This document shows, one piece after another, positions 42,328 through 55,097 of a stretch of 64,000 bases of DNA (position 1 is its first letter; each line of letters begins with the position of its first letter). The stretch covers positions 51,364,587-51,428,586 of the forward strand of contig JBCFYV010000100.1 in the NCBI GenBank assembly GCA_039000515.1, written 5' to 3'. The notes beneath the pieces were generated by a model, which made no database searches, was not told where the DNA came from, and saw only the letters and a program-made list of their open reading frames with translations. The position numbers and the translations under genes are program-made. Source of the stretch: Timema cristinae. Lineage: Eukaryota; Arthropoda; Insecta; Phasmatodea; Timematidae.

Positions 42328-42595
42328 TCATTATCTGATAGCTCACCGTGATCTTAATAAAAGAAATCACACATTAGGTAGCCGATGGTTTCCACAAGTC
42401 CATCATAGACTCTGCCTTAATATATGAGTGAAAAGTTATCTTAGATAGCTCAGTGGTAAGAACATTGGTGTACTAAGACAAACGTCCCGGGTTAGATTCC
42501 AGTGTTCATGCGTCATTTTTCAATTTTCAGAACATGATATCTTGATGGAGAATTTCTCAATAAAAAGCATAAATAATAGCCTCAGTTTTTTATTC
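42328..42595 (+). mobile_element. 268-bp insert with internal tRNA-like segment (units 3 and 4 only)
   Basis: TTATATCAT flanks it at 42319-42327 and 42596-42604. Unit 2 has an empty site near 31960 (TTATATCAG). A tRNA-like segment lies in its middle rather than at its 5' end, unlike the other SINEs here. The unit 4 copy is 52738-53005. Confidence 0.8.
42441..42510 (+). tRNA. tRNA-like relic (not a functional tRNA)
   Basis: The A-box TAGCTCAGTGG (42446-42456) and a B-box-like GGTTAGATTCC (42490-42500) have tRNA spacing. The acceptor stem does not pair convincingly and the B-box lacks the expected C. A copy is at 52851-52920. Confidence 0.4.
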
Positions 42596-42979
42596 TTATA
42601 TCATAATTATTTTATTTTATTTTAGTATACATGTTTATAATTAGTGATACATTATTTATTTCATTCTGAACTAAAAAAGTTCCAGCATTCAAACTTAATA
42701 ATATGACACAGGGAAAAAAGGGGACAAAATTAATAAAATTGTTATTTATTTCATTTTCTTAAATGACGATAATATTGTAATTAGATTTTTAGCAAAAGAG
42801 TTTTTTGATAATACAAACAAACCATTTAGAAGCTATCGATAAAGTTATTAATAAATGAATCATTAAATCATATCTAGCAAATGTTTCCAAGGTCAACAAC
42901 ATTGTTATGCAGTGGCAAAACTAGTTTTTATATACTCTTTTATAAAACCTTCACAGCACAATTTTTATGAAACATGCCT

Positions 42980-42987
42980 TATAAAAG
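42980..42987 (+). promoter_or_regulatory. TATA box of P450 copy 3
   Basis: TATAAAAG is followed by ACACGTTGTCTTAGT, identical to copy 4. Confidence 0.75.
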
Positions 42988-43124
42988 GTGGGGTAATATA
43001 ACACGTTGTCTTAGTTTTCAAAAAGAGTTTGAATGAATTTAATTCCTTTATAAAGAAATCGATTAAGGAGGTGAATATTAATGCATTGTGCACAAAGACT
43101 TATATAAAAATAATTGCATTTAAA

Positions 43125-44685
43125 ATGTCGCTTCTGATTCTAAATTCTGTTGATTTGATTTTACTAACTACACTTGTGAGTTTTTTATTTTTTTAAATTG
43201 TGGTGGCAACGCAGACATATCAGGAAACTGGCGAGTGAAATACCTGGACCTAAAGCATACCCACTAATAGGAAACATCCTGGATATCTTGGCCTGGACTC
43301 AAGAAGAATCATATAAAAAATACTTACGTATTGTCATAAACTCTCCAATAGTTCGTTTCTGGGCTGGACCGTATTTACTCATATTTGTTTCGAATCCGTG
43401 TGATCTAGAAATATTAATGAACAGTGATAAGTGTTTAGAAAGGGAAAGAATACAGAATATGATTGATCCTTATACGTTAGGAGATGGTTTAATTCCAATT
43501 GGAGGAGAGCAATGGAGGATTCACAGGAAGTTTATTCTTTCTTCGTTTCATTACCGTCATTTTGAATATTTTGTTAAGGTATTTAATATTAAGAGCAACA
43601 TCTTAGTTAATTGTTTAAAACTGGATACAAACACTTCTACCAGTATCAATATTTTACATTATTTTGCTAGAGCTACTTTTGATAGCATATGTGAATCAAT
43701 TATAGGTGTAGAAATGAATTCTCAAGATAAAGGAAGTGATAAATATATCGATTCTCTGAACACTTATCTTGGTATTGGCACACAAATGTTCTTTAAACCT
43801 TGGCACCTCATTCCCATTATAGGTCGTTTAACATCCTACCACAAGAAAATGACAGAAAATGCAGCCTACATGAATTCCTTTTGTAACGAGCTCACCAATA
43901 ATAAGATGAAGCAGTACCGCGAACGAACTAAGGACTCGTTTACGACAAAAGAACAATCGAATATCTTTAATAAACGAGACCAGCCCTTGTTAATAGATTC
44001 CATCATTGAAATGATGGAAAATAATGAATGTTTCTTCTCAAAGAAAGAGATCATAGGAGAAATAAACTACATGATCATGGCAGGGTTGGATACAACTGCA
44101 ACCAGCCTTAGTTTCACGATGATGCTACTAGGATTTCACCAGGATATTCAGAAGAAAGTACTAGAAGAAATTGACGCTGTTTTTGGAAATGACGTGGAGC
44201 GTTCAGTATCAATGGAGGATTTAAACAACCTTAAGTACACCGAACAAGTTATAAAAGAATCACTTCGGCTCTACCCAACGGTGCCCTTAGTACCAAGAAC
44301 TTCAACTGAAGATATCAAAATAACAAACTATACTATACCTAAAGGCTGTGACGTATTGTTTGGTATATATTCTCTACATCGCAATCCCAAGATCTACCCG
44401 AACCCAGATGAGTTCGACCCGGAGAACTTCTCACCGGAGCGCTCCAAAGGTCGACATCCGTACAGTTTTGTTCCGTTTTCCGGTGGTTTGAGGAAATGTG
44501 TTGGCTACAAGTACGCCATGTTCCAGATGAAGGTAGTTCTTGCGACAGTTCTGAGACATTTCACAGTTTATCCGGCGTGCGACAGAAAGGAAATGGATCG
44601 TTGGGATTTTAATTTAACTTTGAAGTTAGTAAATGGTTCCAAAGTCAAGTTGATTGGCCGTAATATGGTAAAAGGTAATAAATAA
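43125..44685 (+). pseudogene. Cytochrome P450, CYP4 clan (copy 3), frameshifted in the membrane anchor
   Basis: It is nearly identical to copy 4, but two bases (TA) are missing in the T/A-rich stretch near 43185-43190. The frame from ATG 43125 therefore ends at TAA 43194-43196 after 23 codons. The rest, from the WWQRRH segment (TTG 43198) to 44685, is open and keeps the PGP hinge, WRIHR, AGLDTT, ESLR and the heme Cys (44497-44499). Without the anchor the product could not enter the ER normally, and the first downstream in-frame ATG lies well inside the fold. It is probably a young pseudogene; a sequencing error in the low-complexity run is the alternative. Confidence 0.85.
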
Positions 44686-47500
44686 AAGTAGAATAAATAT
44701 AAATTCAAAATATTTAAAATATGAGTACTAATTTATAGATAGTTTTAAAAAAGATTTGATATTAATGTTCTCATACTTTTTTTAATAAATTCATTTTTTT
44801 AAAACTGGTTATACAATTGTATAGTATATCTGAAATAAATTGTCTAATCATTGAAGTCGAAGTAGCATCATGTCTGAGATACAATAAACCCAAATATTCG
44901 ATAATCGTTTAGAAATCTATATTATAGTTTCACACTTATATGTTATATTTAGTTATAAACAGTGACTTGGTTTCACCTTTATATAAATGTGTTTAAAGTC
45001 ATTTGAGTATCATTATTTTATCACACTATTTTTATAAGTGTATAAATATAAGCTATAAATATTGATTCATTGAATTCAAATCATTACAGTTCTAGAGTTA
45101 TGAGTAATCAAACTTACTATTTTATCCATTTTACGTACTCATTTTAAGGGAAAGTAGTTAATGGATGGAGATTAAATATATTCTAGCTAGACATTCATAT
45201 TAAGTGTATGCAAAAAACTGTTTACAATATTTAAATAAAAATTGTTTTTAATCTATAAGCTATTTGATAGTTTTAAAATTACATATTTTTTTTATCTTAT
45301 ACTAGCCCCCTTCTCCGTAAAAAAAATATTGTAAAGAATCCTGTAAAACAATGCTTCAAATCATCCATCATATCAATATAAAAACATAACTTTTTTTTAC
45401 TTTTTTTAAAATACAATCCTACCATCACTGTATAGCCCTCCCCCTATTTTTTTATCTTCCGTCCTATTTTCATTCCATTCCCTTTACTCATCCCCTAACT
45501 CCCCCCCCCCCCCCCACCTTCTCCTTCACCAACCCCACTTTCCCTTCAACAACATTTTTTTTCCAACGACTATATAATATACCATCGACATTTTTATAAT
45601 GAATAAATTAAATTTTCAAAATAAAATATAACTATGTTACTCGCTGATAGTGTAGCTTTATATTGGTGAAAGAATTTTTTAAATCGGTCCAATAGTTTTT
45701 GAGTTTATCCATTGCAAACAAACAAAACAAAAAATCAAATATTTCCTCTTTATAATATTAGTATAGACGAGTAATTCTAGTTTTATACCAGGATATTTTA
45801 AATTTGTATCATTTGTCGTATATAATAATGTTATTTCAAATTTGTTTGGTTTGGTTTATTAACCTAATTCTACTATTTTAATTTATTATGAACACTGAAT
45901 TGATCAATGCAACTGTAAATTTATTATATTTATTTCCTGAAACTTCTTGCTTTGGCTGTACCTACCAATCACAGACTAGCCGACCAAGGAAGGATCGGAC
46001 TACCCCAAATAATGTTTTGCCCGTAAGTGCTTTTTTTATATCACCGTATCTTACTACATGAGTGCTGAGTTGTGACATTTACTTTGTCTATTTTTCCCTT
46101 CCTCTAGTAATTTGTCACTTGGATAATGTTTTACCATGCTAGTTTTGTTCTTCAATTCAAAGTGTCAAAGGAACTCTTCTCTTTGTACAGCAAAACGAGT
46201 CTTGATTTCAAATCTGTTGCGTATCTGAATTTTACAATTTACTTCATAAATATATAATAATATATGAGTTTAACTTTTATTGCTGGCTGTAAATTGAACA
46301 TTAAAAATTATATCAAAAACTATAAAGTGTTGAAAATGTATATAATATCACATGAGTACTGCATTTATTTAGGTATTTTCTAAAAATTAGTATAAAGTTG
46401 TGTGTTTATTGAACATGGAGATCTATTTTCAAGCTCTAGGAGGGTAAAGGGGGTGGGGAGTGGAGGGGTCAAAAATAAATTAGGAAAACATAACATTATA
46501 TTTTGCTGTATAAAACAATTAATTCCTAAAAATGTGATTTTGAAAATAAATATTTATGTACTACAAACTATCTTCTTAATCAAATAAAGTAAAAGAAATA
46601 TTAATTTTAATTACGGATCCTAAATTAAATCCTGTCCACGTTATACCATGTTTGATATCTGTGCAACCTTATTGTTCCTTAACAAATAAATATATTAAAC
46701 TTTTAACTTAGTTTAATTTTTTTGATATTCTAAATGCTTCAAACCCATATAAAATAACTATTTCTCAATATATTTTTATTCTAATGTATTTTGAATTAAA
46801 TTTTAAATAAAATTAAGAAATAATAAAGTTTTCTATTTTGTATATTAATTCTTTTTTTAACTCTATAAACAGCAACCATTATTTGGATTTGGATAAACTT
46901 GGCATCATTACAATTTGCCACTACAGGATCAAAATCAAAATAATGTATTTGTTTTAAAGGTAATGTGTATTTACGGAGTTGAGTCGAAATCATATTAAAT
47001 ATCCTAAAATTAATATTTATACAAATTTTGGACACCTAAGCTGATATGAAAAATTTCATAATATATTAAATATGATCTAAATGTGTTGTAGAATATGCTT
47101 TCCAAGCTTTGTCGAAATGGTATAAATTATTGTATTTTTTTTTTAAATTTTCGCCACCAATCTTTTATTATGTTCCGTAATACTAGAGACTCGCTTCTAC
47201 ACATTAGGTTTTAATATTTGATTGTCAAAATAGGGCTCATTAATTACATTTGTTCAGTGCAGCTAGTAGAATTTAAATTAAAGTTACACAAAATAATTCA
47301 TTGTTTTACCTTGAGTATACTTCCTTCTAAAAAGGGAGTCCTAAGGGAGATCAAAGTCAAACCGGCAGATGTTTGTGTTTTTAAATTTTGGTCGATATCT
47401 ACAAATCAGTTGGTGAGTTTAATTTTACCAGTTACCATAATTTTACTTGACTCAACACATCAACTAGTAAAAGATGACCTTGAATACAAGACGAGCCAGG
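44686..47500. other. P450 3' flank and AT-rich spacer of unit 3
   Basis: Collinear with 34058-37195 of unit 2, but without the SINE at 35091. A poly(C) run lies near 45500. No supported gene is present. Confidence 0.5.
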
Positions 47501-47509
47501 ATGACCAGG

Positions 47510-48620
47510 TGGTCTAGGGGTAGAACGCGAAGCCAAAATCCCTGTGTTTCATGCCTGTGAATTGTAATTTTTCATATTTATTTTGGAACAACGTCTTACT
47601 ACCCTTTTGGTTTATAAGGAGAGCTAGAAATCATATATGAAAAAAACATTCGTTAGACAAAACCAGGATTTGAACCCAATATTTCCGTCATTAGCAGCCT
47701 AGACTAACACGAGAGTGACGTCTTAGACCATGCGGTCACTGAAGTGGGTGTGATGAAGGTTCAATTTAGAGAGAGTGTTTCAATTTTTCTTAGGGTAAAA
47801 TATTTATGAAAAACACAAATATTAATACATCTAACCAGGATTCGTACCCCGGTCTTCTTGTCATCGTCAATATAGTCTAACACGAACGAGAGTGACACCT
47901 AGACCATTCGATTACCTAGAACAGGTTTCGTTGAAGGAACTTCCTTTTGGTTTGTTTCGAAGTGTGTGATGTCAAAAGAAACGTTGAAAACTATAATGTA
48001 TATTTGCACAAAATAGTTTCATTTATTTGTTGTATTATAATATTCTACTTTTTTTTATTATCAGAACCCATTTGCCCCTTTGGAAAGTACCCATTATTCA
48101 AACAAATTCGGTGGCCGCGGCGTCTAACAAGCTAATCTCGGGTTGGTTTTTGCTAAATAGTTTTCCACTCTTCCTCCACGCAAATACAGTTCCTTTAAAT
48201 TAAGCCTTCCTAATCCCTAAACCATTAGTGTAATTAATATATAAGCGTATAACCTGATTAGGTAGTAAGATGCGGGGTTAAAAAAAATTAATCAACTAAT
48301 TAATTTGGTTATTTTATGTAACTTATTATGTTCATATATAGCATCCACAAAATGAATCAGAATACCAACTTGATTCGGTGGCCTCATGGTCTAAGGCGTT
48401 ACTCGCGCAGTGCACTGGACTGCTGATGATCGGGAGATTGGAGAGTTCGATTCTAGGTCGGGTTTATTGAGGGTGTTTTTAACTAAACTTTTTTTCACTA
48501 TACCTCCACGCAAATGTGGGTAAATTTTTTACTTATATAACCTCCCCAATCCCCAAAACCATTAGCGTATTAGTACATAAGCATATAACACAAACGGGTA
48601 GTAAGACACTGTGCTAAAAA
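47510..48620. mobile_element. Cluster of SINE remnants (unit 3)
   Basis: The same order as 37200-38300 with small differences. Several positions that are damaged in unit 2 are intact here, for example GGAGAGTTCGATTCTAGGTC. Confidence 0.7.
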
Positions 48621-48895
48621 AAATAGTCAGATTGTCGGTCTTTAAAAATACTGACAGTACTCACGGTCGTACTGACAGTAGTATCGACCTGTAAGGGCAG
48701 TACTGATTGACTCACGGTCGTACTGATAAATACTGACCGTTAGATATAGTACTGATAGACTCACGGTTATACTGACAAATACTGACCGGTAGATATAGTA
48801 CTGATAGACTCACGCTCATACTGACAGTAATACCGACCTGTAAGGGCAGTACTGATTGACTCATAGTCGTACTGACGAAAATACTCAAGTGGTTC
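48620..48895 (-). repeat. 51-bp repeat, short array (unit 3)
   Basis: About five units, with a variant unit (TACTGACCGTTAGATATAGT type) not seen in unit 2. Confidence 0.8.
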
Positions 48896-49161
48896 AAGTT
48901 TTCTGATCACACCAGTATTAGCCCTTCAGTCTTGTGTACTCACGCAACTCACGGCACACGTGTTTGTCTTCTTCTTCTTTTCTCTTACCAATTCGTCTCA
49001 CCTTCGGTTCGGTTTATAAGCTTCCATACTAATTACTTTAATGTATTAAAAGAGATGTGTAGCCGCATTTTTGTGATAAACAATTTTTTGTATAAAAAAA
49101 CACCCTCCCTTACTACATTCAAAAGGGATTCGAACACCAATCTCGCGATATTCGGGGACTT

Positions 49162-49302
49162 TTTCTGGAGGGAGATACACGAAGACTACATTGTTGTCAC
49201 TGATATGGTCGTCACTTTCAACTGCGCCGTCTCAAAGATTGTGCTGATATCTATAGCATACCACATGTACTTCGCCTGCTACCAGCTTTACGGTGGACTT
49301 CA
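49162..49302 (+). pseudogene. Orphan, 5'-truncated copy of Gr exon D (unit 3)
   Basis: The same truncation junction as in unit 2, open frame and intact donor CA|GTAAGA. It differs from the unit 2 copy by one residue in the AYN/AYH position. No neighbouring Gr exons. Confidence 0.88.
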
Positions 49303-50536
49303 GTAAGACTTCCCACTTCATGGTCGTCCAATAATATTGATTGAATCATAGAAAAGTGATAGGTTTTATAGAAACACCATTCCAATGTAGGCAAGTGTAA
49401 CTACATCACTAGCGCTCGCGGCGTTAGTGCCGTGAACTAGTAGATTCGAAACGGACTTTAAACTTGGAACTCAACGCATTTTCCATTGCGGAATATTAAT
49501 GAAACAACAATTAATATATTAAATTCCACCAAATGTAACTAATCCATTATTTTATCAATAAACCACTTTATAATATTTAAAACTTTACTAAACTTTTTCT
49601 TTCTTTAAAATAAACGATAAATTGCTAACAATAGAGTAATGGTGAGTTTTATAGATTTTACACCTCCTTTTCTATGGGCTTTACGCCCACGCTTGTACAT
49701 TCATCTGTGACGTCATTGTAAGCTGTTCCTAGACATAGTGCCCCAAACTAGTTCACGGGACAACTAGTTCTATAATAGTGTCCCCTAATATGATCAGAAT
49801 ACTCCGGATATGATTGGAGTCCAGCTGTTGCAGTACTTGTTGAGCATTGCCAATCTAGTCTCAGTGACTTATACCAAATGGTTTGATGTTACAGTAAACT
49901 CAGAAATAGCATCAAATAATTAAACCGTTGTGTAACTCACTATCATGCATTATTTTTAATTATACAACAGGTCCATTTTGACAGTGAACCTATACCGCTA
50001 ATGCACTCCACCAGTGTGTTACTTAGGGACTAAATAAATTTTTAACAAATCAAGTGTGAATAGTTAAAAAAGAAAATATGGTTTAATATAATAAAATATA
50101 ATGTATAAATAAAAATGGAATTACATCTATTTCATTATTGTTAATATATTAAAGAAGGAAAATTTATTAAATTATCAAAATGAGAATTCTTCGACAACAT
50201 TAATTTCAATAACTTAAATTAAAGACTTTGAAAGTAAGACATTCAGTGAAAAGAACAATATACATAATATATTAATATGCTATGATCACACACATTAATC
50301 ATATTTTAAGTAAGCCCTATTAGTTATAATAATATTGATTATTTCTGCCGGCTTAGATTTTTATGTTTGTTTCAGAACTTGTCTTCAACAGTACACGAGA
50401 TGTATTTTAAGGTGGTGAATCAAGGAACGTGAGAAAAGGCCAGTCTTTTTTTTTTCACTTTTTTATCCAAATTTTTGTTTGTTTAAATAAATTTGATATT
50501 GTTTTAGAAGAAACTCGGAGCTTAATTTTCTTCACA

Positions 50537-50677
50537 TTGTGATATCAACACAACAGTTGTTGAATATCATCTGTCAAGAGTGTCTTGGAATTTAACGACA
50601 ACTTTTTCTTTTCATTTAATAGTTCATGTAATGCCACTATGCTAATGACAAGTATTCAACAACTGTTTTTATCACCA
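50537..50677. mobile_element. Palindromic MITE (CAACAGTTGTTG family), unit 3
   Basis: A duplicate of 40126-40266; its right end keeps ATCACCATATT, closer to the copy at 1442-1567. Confidence 0.7.
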
Positions 50678-52249
50678 TATTATTATAATTAATTTTTTTC
50701 TGCTAGTTGTTATATATATATTTTAAAGTTTTTTCTATTAAAATAACAAAAACACTGTCCTAACAAGCATTTCCTTGCATATCACGACACGACGACTTGC
50801 CTTAGTCTATTGCAAACATTATTATATAAGATTCTAAGGTCATTTAATCTGGTTTCTTGTCTTGGCAAAGTAAAACATTGGTGAATTCTTTTTTTTAACC
50901 TTCTTCCTTAGCTCAATCCTAAAATTTGCCTCTGATCTGGTGTAATTTTCTTTGCCCGCACACTACCATTACAATTTATATATCGAATATATTTTTTGTT
51001 TTTGTCACATATTATAAACACAAAAAAATTCTTTAACATTTTTTTTTTACTTAACAAGAATATTTATGACGCAAAAATAAGTTCTGAATGTTTGATTCTT
51101 GTTAACTTCGTAATACTAATTACAATTTGATTGAATTTATTATACGCCTGTAATAGACTTATTTCTTTCTGACGCATTCGTTATATTCCTATATTATTTG
51201 GTATAAGAGATGCCCAAACTATAATATATCTTCTACTATACTCTATCATTGTTTCAATATGCTACAATTAAGATAATAATTCTATCACTTAAACCACAAT
51301 ACAGATTGAGCTGAAATTTCTCTTGGGCATATCTCAGACGTTTGGTTAACATATGTATATTTTTATACGTAAAATAGCCCCCTGTAACCAGTTTTGGACC
51401 AATTCGCTAGGGCCAATTTTTCAAAATTATAACTAAATAAAACAATCACTGCTAAACCACCCATAACAAAATGTAATCCCCAAAGCAAGTACAAAGCTTT
51501 ATTTGACACGTTCATATAAAACATTCCCTGGAGATATATTTATATCAAAATCGTTACATTGAATTTTAAGTTTAGTTGAATTTTCAAAAACCATTTCTCA
51601 CTAAACGACCCCTTTTTGAATTTTTACCAAAAACCAATCATATAAAGGGTTATTTGTTATGCCAAACACATCCTAGCTATCCATTTGGAAACAAATTGTC
51701 AAAACAATTTTATAAATATTTCCTGTTTTTCAAAAGTCAGTCATCAGTAAACTACCCTTCAAAGAATTTTAGCCCCAAAAACAATTAAATAGTGCTATTT
51801 GTCAAATCAAACAAATCCTAGGTATGCATTTTTAAGAAAATCGTTGAAGCCGTTGTCGAAAATATTTGGAATTCAAAAGATTTACTCATCACTAAACTAG
51901 AAGTGGCAGGGTGAAACAAAATGTAATCCAAATATCAAGTTTAAATAAAATCCATCAAAGCGGTTTGTATCCGTCGCCAAGCACAGACAGACAAACAGAC
52001 CAGGGGACAGACAGATCTAGAAGGTTCACTTTTTTTTTGTTCTTGTTAACATAAAATGCAAAAATTTGTTATAATCTCGAGGCCGATTTTTTTCCACTAT
52101 CACAATACTTTCTCCATATATGAAAGGTCAAAAGAATGTTGTATCTCAGTTGGTACAAAAAATAGCAAATACCTGGACTAAAACAAATAGTACATAATAT
52201 AAAACTCGAGGTTTCTATAAAATGTACTCCATAGCATCAGACCGCAATT

Positions 52250-53005
52250 GAGCTACATAGGACGAGAGGCCACCATCTGCTGGCGAAGGTAGTGTCGACT
52301 TCTTCTAATAGAAGGTGTCATGTGGTCAGCACAAGTAACCCTCTAGATGTTAATCTCACTTTTCTAAACCGGAGCCGCTTCTGTTTCAATACAGTAACTC
52401 TTCATTTGTTCTCATGAGGCTGAATTAACCTCGTTGGTGACCTTGATCTACAGCTTCAGATAAAGATCTGGAAGTGACTGGGATCGAACCCGAGATCTCT
52501 GAATCTTTAGCCAAAAACTCTGAAAACTAGACCACAGGAGTATTTGAAGGTTTCTGTATAATATTATAATTTATAATTTTATGAATACTTTATAGTCAAT
52601 TTTCTAACATTTTTATTTTCTAAATATAATAGTGTTAAAATAAGGAAAAGTCATTTTTTTCTAAATCATATAAAAGACAAAATAATCCAAGTGTAGAACT
52701 AAATTTGTAAATGTTATTTGAGTAAAATTTATATCATTCATTATCTGATAGCTCACCGTGATCTTAATAAAAGAAATCACACATTAGGTAGCCGATGGTT
52801 TCCACAAGTCCATCATAGACTCTGCCTTAATATATGAGTGAAAAGTTATCTTAGATAGCTCAGTGGTAAGAACATTGGTGTACTAAGACAAACGTCCCGG
52901 GTTAGATTCCAGTGTTCATGCGTCATTTTTCAATTTTCAGAACATGATATCTTGATGGAGAATTTCTCAATAAAAAGCATAAATAATAGCCTCAGTTTTT
53001 TATTC
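52250..53005. mobile_element. Third-family SINE (52250-52552) and 268-bp insert (52738-53005) of unit 4
   Basis: Duplicates of 41840-42140 and 42328-42595. Both were present before units 3 and 4 separated. Confidence 0.75.
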
Positions 53006-53389
53006 TTATATCATAATTATTTAATTTTATTTTAGTATACATGTTTATAATTAGTGATACATTATTTATTTCATTCTGAACTAAAAAAGTTCCAGCATTC
53101 AAACTTAATAATATGACACAGGGAAAAAAGGGGACAAAATTAATAAAATTGTTATTTATTTCATTTTCTTAAATGACGATAATATTGTAATTAGATTTTT
53201 AGCAAAAGAGTTTTTTGATAATACAAACAAACCATTTAGAAGCTATCGATAAAGTTATTAATAAATGAATCATTAAATCATATCTAGCAAATGTTTCCAA
53301 GGTCAACAACATTGTTATGCAGTGGCAAAACTAGTTTTTATATACTCTTTTATAAAACCTTCACAGCACAATTTTTATGAAACATGCCT

Positions 53390-53397
53390 TATAAAAG
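53390..53397 (+). promoter_or_regulatory. TATA box of P450 copy 4
   Basis: TATAAAAG followed by ACACGTTGTCTTAGT, as in the other copies. Confidence 0.75.
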
Positions 53398-53534
53398 GTG
53401 GGGTAATATAACACGTTGTCTTAGTTTTCAAAAAGAGTTTGAATGAATTTAATTCCTTTATAAAGAAATCGATTAAGGAGGTGAATATTAATGCATTGTG
53501 CACAAAGACTTATATAAAAATAATTGCATTTAAA

Positions 53535-55097
53535 ATGTCGCTTCTGATTCTAAATTCTGTTGATTTGATTTTACTAACTACACTTGTGAGTTTTTTATAT
53601 TTTTTTAAATTGTGGTGGCAACGCAGACATATCAGGAAACTGGCGAGTGAAATACCTGGACCTAAAGCATACCCACTAATAGGAAACATCCTGGATATCT
53701 TGGCCTGGACTCAAGAAGAATCATATAAAAAATACTTACGTATTGTCATAAACTCTCCAATAGTTCGTTTCTGGGCTGGACCGTATTTACTCATATTTGT
53801 TTCGAATCCGTGTGATCTAGAAATATTAATGAACAGTGATAAGTGTTTAGAAAGGGAAAGAATACAGAATATGATAGATCCTTATACGTTAGGAGATGGT
53901 TTAATTCCAATTGGAGGAGAGCAATGGAGGATTCACAGGAAGTTTATTCTTTCTTCGTTTCATTACCGTCATTTTGAATATTTTGTTAAGGTATTTAATA
54001 TTAAGAGCAACATCTTAGTTAATTGTTTAAAACTGGATACAAACACTTCTACAAGTATCAATATTTTACATTATTTTGCTAGAGCTACTTTTGATAGCAT
54101 ATGTGAATCAATTATAGGTGTAGAAATGAATTCTCAAGATAAAGGAAGTGATAAATATATCGATTCTCTGAACACTTATCTTGGTATTGGCACACAAATG
54201 TTCTTTAAACCTTGGCACCTCATTCCCATTATAGGTCGTTTAACATCCTACCACAAGAAAATGACAGAAAATGCAGCCTACATGAATTCCTTTTGTAACG
54301 AGCTCACCAATAATAAGATGAAGCAGTACCGCGAACGAAATAAGGACTCGTTTACGACAAAAGAACAACCAAAACACTTTAATAAACGAGACCAGCCCTT
54401 GTTAATAGATTCCATCATTGAAATGATGGAAAATAATGAATGTTTCTTCTCAAAGAAAGAGATCATAGGAGAAATAAACTACATGATCATGGCAGGGTTG
54501 GATACAACTGCAACCAGCCTTAGTTTCACGATGATGCTACTAGGATTCCACCAGGATATTCAGAAGAAAGTACTAGAAGAACTTGACGCTGTTTTCGGAG
54601 ATGACTTAGAGCGTTCAGTATCAATGGAGGATTTAAACAACCTTAAATACACCGAACAAGTTATAAAAGAATCACTTCGGCTCTACCCAACGGTGCCCTT
54701 AGTACCAAGAACTTCAACTGAAGATATCAAAATAACAAACTATACTATACCTAAAGGCTGTGACGTATTGTTTGGTATATATTCTCTACATCGCAATCCC
54801 AAGATCTACCCGAACCCAGATGAGTTTGACCCGGAGAACTTCTCACCGGAGCGCTCCAAAGGTCGACATCCGTACAGTTTTGTTCCGTTTTCCGGTGGTT
54901 TGAGGAAATGTGTTGGCTACAAGTACGCCATGTTCCAGATGAAGGTAGTTCTTGCGACAGTTCTGAGACATTTCACAGTTTATCCGGCGTGCGACAGAAA
55001 GGAAATGGATCGTTGGGATTTTAATTTAACTTTGAAGTTAGTAAATGGTTCCAAAGTCAAGTTGATTGGCCGTAATATGGTAAAAGGTAATAAATAA
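53535..55097 (+). CDS. Cytochrome P450, CYP4 clan (copy 4, intact)
   Basis: Intronless, 520 residues, with an intact anchor, PGP hinge, WRIHR, I-helix AGLDTT, ESLR and heme loop [10 protein letters not shown] (Cys codon 54909-54911). The start at ATG 53535 is supported by the lack of an in-frame ATG upstream (the open frame begins at TTG 53439). It differs from copy 3 at only a handful of residues, clustered at the TTKEQPKHFNK segment and at the LDAVFGDDLERS segment. Its B-C region ([20 protein letters not shown]) is quite unlike copies 1 and 2. This is probably the functional partner of broken copy 3. Host monooxygenase; substrate unknown. Confidence 0.95.
   Translation: MSLLILNSVDLILLTTLVSFLYFFKLWWQRRHIRKLASEIPGPKAYPLIGNILDILAWTQEESYKKYLRIVINSPIVRFWAGPYLLIFVSNPCDLEILMNSDKCLERERIQNMIDPYTLGDGLIPIGGEQWRIHRKFILSSFHYRHFEYFVKVFNIKSNILVNCLKLDTNTSTSINILHYFARATFDSICESIIGVEMNSQDKGSDKYIDSLNTYLGIGTQMFFKPWHLIPIIGRLTSYHKKMTENAAYMNSFCNELTNNKMKQYRERNKDSFTTKEQPKHFNKRDQPLLIDSIIEMMENNECFFSKKEIIGEINYMIMAGLDTTATSLSFTMMLLGFHQDIQKKVLEELDAVFGDDLERSVSMEDLNNLKYTEQVIKESLRLYPTVPLVPRTSTEDIKITNYTIPKGCDVLFGIYSLHRNPKIYPNPDEFDPENFSPERSKGRHPYSFVPFSGGLRKCVGYKYAMFQMKVVLATVLRHFTVYPACDRKEMDRWDFNLTLKLVNGSKVKLIGRNMVKGNK

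Larger units (their letters stand above)
40950..51360 (+). repeat. P450 array unit 3
   Basis: Aligned with unit 4 at an offset of 10410-10412 bp from 40950 to the point where unit 4 is cut (57069). Differences are few, apart from a 2-bp indel in the P450 and homopolymer length changes. This is a very recent duplication, or the copies have been homogenised. Confidence 0.92.

Noticed and set aside
42441..42510. Functional tRNA gene
   Set aside because: A- and B-box-like motifs are present, but the acceptor stem does not pair and the T-loop motif is altered. It lies inside a mobile insert.
53439..53534. N-terminal extension of the P450 proteins upstream of the MSLLIL start
   Set aside because: The open frame starts with TTG (or GTG in copy 1) and has no ATG in any copy. 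The extension is hydrophilic and would precede the membrane anchor, unlike the family.
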